Positions 54,271-59,243 of a stretch of 59,243 nt of DNA are shown here, piece by piece (position 1 is the stretch's first letter; every line of letters begins with the position of its first letter). Under the pieces are notes generated by a model. The model worked only from the letters and a program-made list of their open reading frames with translations, had not been told where the DNA came from and searched no databases. Source of the DNA: an uncultured Mucilaginibacter sp. GTDB lineage: Bacteria > Bacteroidota > Bacteroidia > Sphingobacteriales > Sphingobacteriaceae. The translations under genes were made by a program, and so were the position numbers. The DNA is taken from positions 1-59,243 of the forward strand of contig CAIPDP010000022.1 in the NCBI GenBank assembly GCA_903863845.1, given 5' to 3'.

Positions 54271-55380
54271 TCAAAGCACTAGGTCGCTTCGAACCGGGTA
54301 ATGATCCGAAAGTTTTTTTTCAATGACCTTGTAATTAAGCACCCTAAAATCCTTAGTGGCAAGGATATAATCGATCTGAAAATTAGGAAAGCTTCCATTA
54401 TAGGTGCGCACAAAGCCAGAACCTTTTTCGACAAAGGCATTGTTTAGCCCGGAGCTCATTTCATGGACGGCAAAGGAAGCCGGTGTGTCGTTAAAATCGC
54501 CCGATATCATATAGGGATAAGGGCATTGCCCGGTATGTTCCCTGATCTTGTTTACCTGCTCGCTGCGTTTTTGAAAAGCGGTCTTTAACTTGCTGCCCAG
54601 GCGAAATGCCGACCCCTTTTCGGGTTTGTCGCCGGTTTGTGCAACATTGTTAAGGTAGCGGTAGTCATCCGGGTCAAAGCGGATCGATTGCAGGTGAACG
54701 CTGTAAAACCGAAATGTTTTATCCCCTTTTTTCAGATCCACGTAGATGCACTGATTTTCGCTCGAATGCTCGGATAATTGGATCAGGCCATGCGCTACAA
54801 TCGGAAAACGCGAGAATATCGCCATGCCTATCGCTTCATCCTGGTTGCTGCGAACCTTTTCAAAATAATAAAACCTGGTACCCATAATGCGTTCGATGGA
54901 ATCGAGCATATCATATTGCCCTTTATTGCGGGTATAGAATTCCTGTAAACCTATAACATCTGGTTTTTCGTCTCTGATGATCTGCAGGATCTCCTGTTTG
55001 GTCGACAGGTCGTTCTTTGATCCATAGCGTTTGAAATTGTGAACGTTATAGGTCATGATGCGTATCAAACCAGCCTGAGCGGTGTAACTATCAGAATCGC
55101 TAAATCGAAGACCTATATTTTGGTTTAGTATTTTCCATCCGCCCGCGATACACAAAACTGACAACAAAGCATATTTCCAATTGCGAAACAACCACCAACA
55201 AATCATCAACAGGTTACCTAATAACAAGAATGGGTAGGCTAAACCGAAAAAAGCTATCGGCCAGAATTTTGCGGGGCTGGTAACCGGCGCCAGGTAACTT
55301 AAAAGCAATGCGATGCAAAGCAGGATATTGACCCAAAGCAAAAACCTGACAATAAATGCCTGCTTTTTTCTAGCCTTCAT
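54271..55380 (-). CDS. membrane-anchored endonuclease/exonuclease/phosphatase-family protein
   Basis: A 369-residue protein. Residues 1-90 contain three membrane segments (FLLWVNILLCIALLLSYLAP, FFGLAYPFLLLGNLLMICWWLF, YALLSVLCIAGGW). From about residue 105 it is an EEP-fold domain: MTYNVHNFK, DVIGLQEFY (metal-binding Glu), FYSVHLQSIRF, SGDFNDTP (active-site Asp and Asn) and LSDHYPVRSD at the end (catalytic Asp-His). Substrates in the family range from nucleic acids to phospholipids; a membrane-bound form suggests a lipid or envelope substrate. It overlaps the rhomboid gene by 11 bases. Confidence 0.88.
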   Translation of the reverse strand: MKARKKQAFIVRFLLWVNILLCIALLLSYLAPVTSPAKFWPIAFFGLAYPFLLLGNLLMICWWLFRNWKYALLSVLCIAGGWKILNQNIGLRFSDSDSYTAQAGLIRIMTYNVHNFKRYGSKNDLSTKQEILQIIRDEKPDVIGLQEFYTRNKGQYDMLDSIERIMGTRFYYFEKVRSNQDEAIGMAIFSRFPIVAHGLIQLSEHSSENQCIYVDLKKGDKTFRFYSVHLQSIRFDPDDYRYLNNVAQTGDKPEKGSAFRLGSKLKTAFQKRSEQVNKIREHTGQCPYPYMISGDFNDTPASFAVHEMSSGLNNAFVEKGSGFVRTYNGSFPNFQIDYILATKDFRVLNYKVIEKKLSDHYPVRSDLVL

Positions 55381-56242
55381 TGTTTTTACTGGCTCTGAAT
55401 AGTATTTCTTTTTCCTGTTTGCTGAGGCTATCGTAGCCTGATTGCGAGATCTTGTCGAGTATACGATCGATATCTTCCTGTCGTGGGATTTTGCTGCTGG
55501 CTTTTCCGGGGTTATTTGCCGCCACCTTCAGCTTCGATCTTTTTTTGAATAGCTTATTGAAGAAAGCTACCATATCATTGCCACGTTGTAGTTCTTTGAT
55601 GTAAAGGAAGCCAAATAAAGCGCCGCCCAGGTGCGACAATTCACCGCCGGCGTTGAAGCCCGTGATGCCAAAAAAGTCGACCAGGATCACAAATAACACG
55701 ATCCATTTGAGCCGTACCGCACCGATAATGAAAATATAAACTTCGTAATCAGGCAACAAGGTAGCTGTTGCCACGATTATGGCCATGATCGCAGCGGATG
55801 CCCCCTCCAGCGTAGCGATGTTGGCTTCGTGAACAAACAAAGGGGAAATATTATAAAAAAGCACATAAAAGAACGCACCGGCCAGGCCGCCGAGGATATA
55901 TAAACCCACCACCCGGTGTGTGCCCAGGTATTCTTCAAATATTTGCCCCATCCAGTAAAGCCATAGCATATTAAAAAGGATATGAAAAATATCCACGTGC
56001 ATGAACATATAGCTGACCGGGGTCCAGAAGCGGCGCAAAAGTAAAGGGAGGAAGGAGGGTAGTGTAAGGTAATCGTCAGTTACAGAACCTATAAAATTGT
56101 GCCCCCTGCCCAAAAATAAAGGTTCGAGTGTTGCCGGAATATGGATCACCAGGAATACAATAATATTGATCCAGATCAACAGGGTAGCCCTGCTGCCTGA
56201 ATGAAGCATCTTTTGTTGTATTCTTTGCCAGGCTGTACTCAT
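55370..56242 (-). CDS. rhomboid family intramembrane serine protease (1)
   Basis: A 290-residue protein with about six membrane segments. Rhomboid features: HILFNMLWLYWMG near residue 87, catalytic-serine motif LEGASAA with S149 (the usual fourth residue Gly is Ala) and catalytic H204 in ELSHLGGALFGFL. The last 65 residues form a soluble, basic tail ending SLSKQEKEILFRASKNNEG. Substrates unknown. It is followed, after overlap, by the EEP-family gene and preceded by a second rhomboid 30 bases away. Confidence 0.88.
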   Translation of the reverse strand: MSTAWQRIQQKMLHSGSRATLLIWINIIVFLVIHIPATLEPLFLGRGHNFIGSVTDDYLTLPSFLPLLLRRFWTPVSYMFMHVDIFHILFNMLWLYWMGQIFEEYLGTHRVVGLYILGGLAGAFFYVLFYNISPLFVHEANIATLEGASAAIMAIIVATATLLPDYEVYIFIIGAVRLKWIVLFVILVDFFGITGFNAGGELSHLGGALFGFLYIKELQRGNDMVAFFNKLFKKRSKLKVAANNPGKASSKIPRQEDIDRILDKISQSGYDSLSKQEKEILFRASKNNEG

Positions 56243-56272
56243 ATTATGTATTTGCTGTTGGTAAGGTATCTT

Positions 56273-56977
56273 TTAATAAAAAGTGTCTTTGCGTTTTGTT
56301 CCCCAATATTTTATCAATATAAAGCCAAAAATAGCGCCGCCAATATGGGCGAGGTGCGCTACGTTATCGCCGGAAGTTTGACGAATACTCGAATAGATCT
56401 CATATATGATATAAACTGAGATAACGTATTTTGCTTTAACCGGAATGGGTATAAAAAATATCAACATCTCCATATTGGGATACAGTGTTGCAAATGCTAC
56501 TAATACGCCGAATATTGCGCCCGAAGCACCCAGGATCGGACTATCATAGATATCGCCAATTTTCGAAATAACCTCGGGGCTTGCCGTTGTATCTTTGAGT
56601 ACGACGAATGAACCTATCAATTGATGTATTTCGATCGCCTGCACTACCCATTGTAAAGCAATTGCACCAATACCGCAGATGAAATACAAATTAAAAAAAC
56701 GTTTTGAACCCAGGCTGTATTCTAATATCGGCCCAAACATGAAAAGCGCGAACATATTGAAAAATATATGCTCGATACCGGCATGCATGAACATATAGCT
56801 AACTACCTGCCAGGGTCTGAAAAAAGGCGAATCAAAATAGAAGACCGATAGCCAACGAACCATATCAAACTGATTCTGCAAAATATAGGTCGCTATGAAA
56901 AATATAATATTGATGATCAGCAGGTTTTTTACAACCGGTGTTAAATTGGCGAATGGTGATTGCCTGTATTGACTCAT
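56273..56977 (-). CDS. rhomboid family intramembrane serine protease (2)
   Basis: A 234-residue rhomboid with about six membrane segments, HIFFNMFALFMFG near residue 70, the standard GASGAIFG motif with S152 and catalytic H211 in AHIGGAIFGFI. It keeps the full GxSG, unlike its neighbour. It lies 15 bases after mutL, and mutL-rhomboid-rhomboid-EEP form one leftward unit. The paired rhomboids may be an old duplication with different substrates. Confidence 0.92.
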   Translation of the reverse strand: MSQYRQSPFANLTPVVKNLLIINIIFFIATYILQNQFDMVRWLSVFYFDSPFFRPWQVVSYMFMHAGIEHIFFNMFALFMFGPILEYSLGSKRFFNLYFICGIGAIALQWVVQAIEIHQLIGSFVVLKDTTASPEVISKIGDIYDSPILGASGAIFGVLVAFATLYPNMEMLIFFIPIPVKAKYVISVYIIYEIYSSIRQTSGDNVAHLAHIGGAIFGFILIKYWGTKRKDTFY

Positions 56978-56992
56978 TGTGTTTTAATTGCT

Positions 56993-58852
56993 TTATTTTT
57001 CAAATCTTTCGGCCAGCTCAGCAAGCGTAAAAGTACTGATTATTGGCTTTCCGTTTAGTGCAACATTTGGCATCTGACAGGCAAAAAGCTGGTCTATCAA
57101 TAAATTCATTTCTTCAAGTGATAGCCGGGCGCCATTTTTTATTGCTGCATTGCGTGCCAGCGTACGCGCCAGCACATCGCGTTTATCCAATTTTAATATC
57201 GAAAGGTTATTTTTAAAACCTTCCAGCAGGTGTTCGAGCAGGGCATGCTCGGAAACATTACCCAGATCGGCCGGGATGCCTTCAACCACAACCGTATTTT
57301 TGCCAAACTCCCGGATATCAAAGCCAAGCGCACGGATATCGGGCAAAAGCTCCTTTAATAACTCAAAATCGCCCCCGTTTAGTGTAACCGATTGCGGGAA
57401 CAGGCTCTGCTGGCTTGTACCCGAATGATGTTCCAGTTGCTGCAAGAATCGTTCGTAAAAAATACGTTCATGCGCCGCCTGCTGATTGATCAACATAAAG
57501 CCCGATTTGATCTGCGACAATATATACCGGTTATGCACCTGGAATAATTGCCGTTCGCTGGGTTTACTTACTTCCTGTTCTTCAACTGAAAAAGCGGTTT
57601 CGCCATGCATTTCATGTTGAGCGCTCGTCTCCTTTTTGCTGATCTCGTACAGGGTGTCCCAGTTTTGCGGGATAGCAGTTTTTTGGTAGTCGCCATAACT
57701 GCGCAGGAAAGGGATTTCGCGTTCTGCCGTTTTTTTCTCGTTGGCGAAAGGGTTAAAATTCGGATTAAAAGCTATAGTCGGCTGCACGATCTCGTCCATT
57801 GGTTTTGGCGTAATCAGGTGGCCGATGCTGTTTTCCTGGTCGAAATCGAGTGTCGGTGTTATATTATATTTCCCCAATGACCGCTTTACAGCCGAACGGA
57901 TGATGGCATAGATCGACTTCTCATCCTGGTATTTGATCTCGGTTTTAGTGGGATGCACGTTGATGTCGATCTTTGCCGGGTCGATATCAATAAAAAGTAC
58001 ATACAGCGGGAAGCTTTCTTCAGGCAGCAGTTCTTCAAAGGCAGCCAATACCGCATGATTCAGGTAGGCATCCCGGATATATCGATTGTTAACAAAGAAA
58101 AACTGTTCACCGCGGGTTTTTCGCGCAAATTCGGGTTTGCCTACATAACCGCGCAGTTTAATGATGGAGGTATCTTCCTCGACAGGTACCAGGCGCTGAT
58201 TGTAATTATTCCCCAGCAGATGGATGATCCTTTGTTTGAGTTGGGTGGCAGGCAGGTGGTATACTTCCTGCCCGTCATGATGCAGCGTGAAAAATATGCC
58301 CGGGTTGGCCAGTGCTACCCTTTGAAACTCGTCGATGATATGACGCATTTCTACCGGGTTGCTTTTTAAAAAATTGCGGCGGGCAGGTGTGTTGTAAAAT
58401 AAGTTACGGATAGCGATCGACGTGCCCGTATTGGTAGCGCAGGCCTGCTGGCTGATGACTGACGAACCTTCGATATGGATACAAGTACCTAACTCATCAC
58501 CATGACGGCGTGTTTTGAGTTCAACATGGGCGATTGCTGCAATTGATGCCATTGCCTCACCCCGGAAACCCATAGTGCGTATCGCAAAAAGGTCTTCTGC
58601 CTTGCGGATCTTTGATGTGGCATGCCGCTCAAAACACATCCGGGCATCCGTAACGCTCATGCCGCAGCCATTATCGATGACCTGGATCAGCGATTTACCG
58701 GCGTCTTTGAGGATCAGTTGTATTTTGTCGGCACCTGCGTCTATTGCATTTTCAACCAGTTCTTTTACTGCTGAAGCCGGGCGTTGTACCACCTCGCCGG
58801 CGGCAATTTGGTTGGCAACGGAATCAGGTAAAAGCTGGATGATATCTGGCAT
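56993..58852 (-). CDS. mutL: DNA mismatch repair protein MutL
   Basis: A 619-residue protein with the GHKL ATPase motifs of MutL: VENAIDAGA (motif I), DNGCGM (II), GFRGEAMASIAAI (III), and the linker region INVHPTKTEI. The C-terminal third dimerises. The endonuclease motif DQHA(x)2E(x)4E reads NQQAAHERIFYE here, and the CPHGRP-type motif is VALNGKP, so the nicking site may be altered. It should connect MutS-recognised mismatches to excision. It heads a leftward unit with two rhomboids and the EEP gene. Confidence 0.95.
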   Translation of the reverse strand: MPDIIQLLPDSVANQIAAGEVVQRPASAVKELVENAIDAGADKIQLILKDAGKSLIQVIDNGCGMSVTDARMCFERHATSKIRKAEDLFAIRTMGFRGEAMASIAAIAHVELKTRRHGDELGTCIHIEGSSVISQQACATNTGTSIAIRNLFYNTPARRNFLKSNPVEMRHIIDEFQRVALANPGIFFTLHHDGQEVYHLPATQLKQRIIHLLGNNYNQRLVPVEEDTSIIKLRGYVGKPEFARKTRGEQFFFVNNRYIRDAYLNHAVLAAFEELLPEESFPLYVLFIDIDPAKIDINVHPTKTEIKYQDEKSIYAIIRSAVKRSLGKYNITPTLDFDQENSIGHLITPKPMDEIVQPTIAFNPNFNPFANEKKTAEREIPFLRSYGDYQKTAIPQNWDTLYEISKKETSAQHEMHGETAFSVEEQEVSKPSERQLFQVHNRYILSQIKSGFMLINQQAAHERIFYERFLQQLEHHSGTSQQSLFPQSVTLNGGDFELLKELLPDIRALGFDIREFGKNTVVVEGIPADLGNVSEHALLEHLLEGFKNNLSILKLDKRDVLARTLARNAAIKNGARLSLEEMNLLIDQLFACQMPNVALNGKPIISTFTLAELAERFEK

Positions 58853-59186
58853 GTATTCAATTCATTTTTAGGTGTAATTCTAAATCCCGCGATCGGTACG
58901 GTGTTGCCCTGCGATACGATCTGTTTTGCAAAAAACAATTCGGTAAATTCGAACAGCCAGCCGGCGTTATTATCCGCGGATTCAGGCCGCTAAATTAGCG
59001 ATTTGAGGCCACAAGTTTTAATGCGCCGGGCAAATCAACTCTATCGTACGGATAAAATATTGGCAATCTGTCATTTTCTTATTAAACTCCAACGTCATTT
59101 ATTTGTTACGCTCATAATTAAGCAAATACAACATAGTAGTTGTTGATGTAACATAATATTTTGATAATTGTAAATACTGGATTTTT
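58853..59186. promoter_or_regulatory. divergent intergenic region, mutL and lipoprotein gene
   Basis: A 334-bp gap between the divergent mutL and lipoprotein starts, so both promoters should lie here. Near the lipoprotein start, TGTAACATAATATTTTG (59147-59163) carries a TATTTTG stretch like that before the ammonia-lyase gene, one base short of TAnnTTTG. Otherwise no gene, repeat or RNA was recognised. Confidence 0.45.
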
Positions 59187-59243
59187 ATGAAAAAGCTGAT
59201 TCCTTTTCTGTTGCTTTTGGCCCTTGGCTGCAAAAAGCAGGAA
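59187..59243 (+). CDS. lipoprotein, 5' fragment (runs off right edge)
   Basis: The last 57 bases encode MKKLIPFLLLLALGCKKQE, a lipoprotein signal peptide with the lipobox LALGC, so the mature protein would be lipidated at that cysteine. The following KKQE is a common start of outer-membrane-directed Bacteroidota lipoproteins. The rest is outside the window, so the function is unknown. ATG 59187 is the natural start. Confidence 0.75.
   Translation, partial: MKKLIPFLLLLALGCKKQE

Overview
The window looks like chromosomal DNA of a Bacteroidota member, most like Sphingobacteriaceae (Mucilaginibacter/Pedobacter type). The grounds are a flexirubin/dialkylresorcinol-type pigment cluster, starts without Shine-Dalgarno sites, TAnnTTTG-like boxes a few bases before some start codons, many two-component kinases with TPR or 7TMR-DISM sensors, and lineage-typical OstA, SurA and MutL proteins. 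The genus call is inference from protein style; no rRNA or tRNA gene was seen.

Layout. (1) 1-789: the 5' end of a transposase-like gene running off the left edge, then about 690 bp of gene-free, repeat-rich DNA. (2) 790-1458: a HAD hydrolase. (3) 1.58-19.0 kb: a biosynthetic cluster in three transcription units. Unit A (+, 1584-8787) holds a tyrosine ammonia-lyase, ketoreductase, two hot-dog dehydratases, two ketosynthases, a short uncharacterised protein and a chain-length-factor-like ketosynthase without its cysteine. Unit B (-, 15338-8875) holds a small exported protein, DarA, DarB, an unknown protein, a BtrH-like protein, an ABC-2 exporter and an acyl carrier protein (ACP). Unit C (+, 15562-19012) holds an enoyl reductase, dehydratase, ketosynthase, second ACP and Sfp-type phosphopantetheinyl transferase. 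Together these can make a tyrosine-derived aryl-polyene acyl chain and a dialkylresorcinol, the two halves of a flexirubin-type pigment. No coumarate-activating ligase is visible.

(4) 19.0-21.8 kb: a secreted FAD oxidoreductase and a Tat-exported PIG-L deacetylase. (5) 21.8-39.8 kb, the most striking block: a single-strand run of seven sensor histidine kinases ending in two response regulators, one fused to a class III nucleotide cyclase. The kinase cores are nearly alike ([14 protein letters not shown]) while the sensors differ (TPR, 7TMR-DISM, plain membrane, and a 1599-residue cytoplasmic protein with seven copies of a ~185-residue unit). One kinase is split by a one-base shift in an A8 tract, and another carries a perfect 18-bp palindrome inside its reading frame.

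(6) 40.1-59.2 kb: mostly housekeeping genes: YitT, an HD hydrolase, a secreted propeller-like protein, a PH-like membrane protein, TilS, an OstA protein, RdgB, SurA, MoxR, a four-helix bundle protein, a DUF4440-like protein, CysS, an EEP-family protein, two rhomboids, MutL, and the start of a lipoprotein cut by the right edge.

Short repeats recur: an 18-bp palindrome, a 41-bp direct repeat, a 15-bp tandem repeat at two convergent gene ends 42 kb apart, and a long inverted repeat after tilS.
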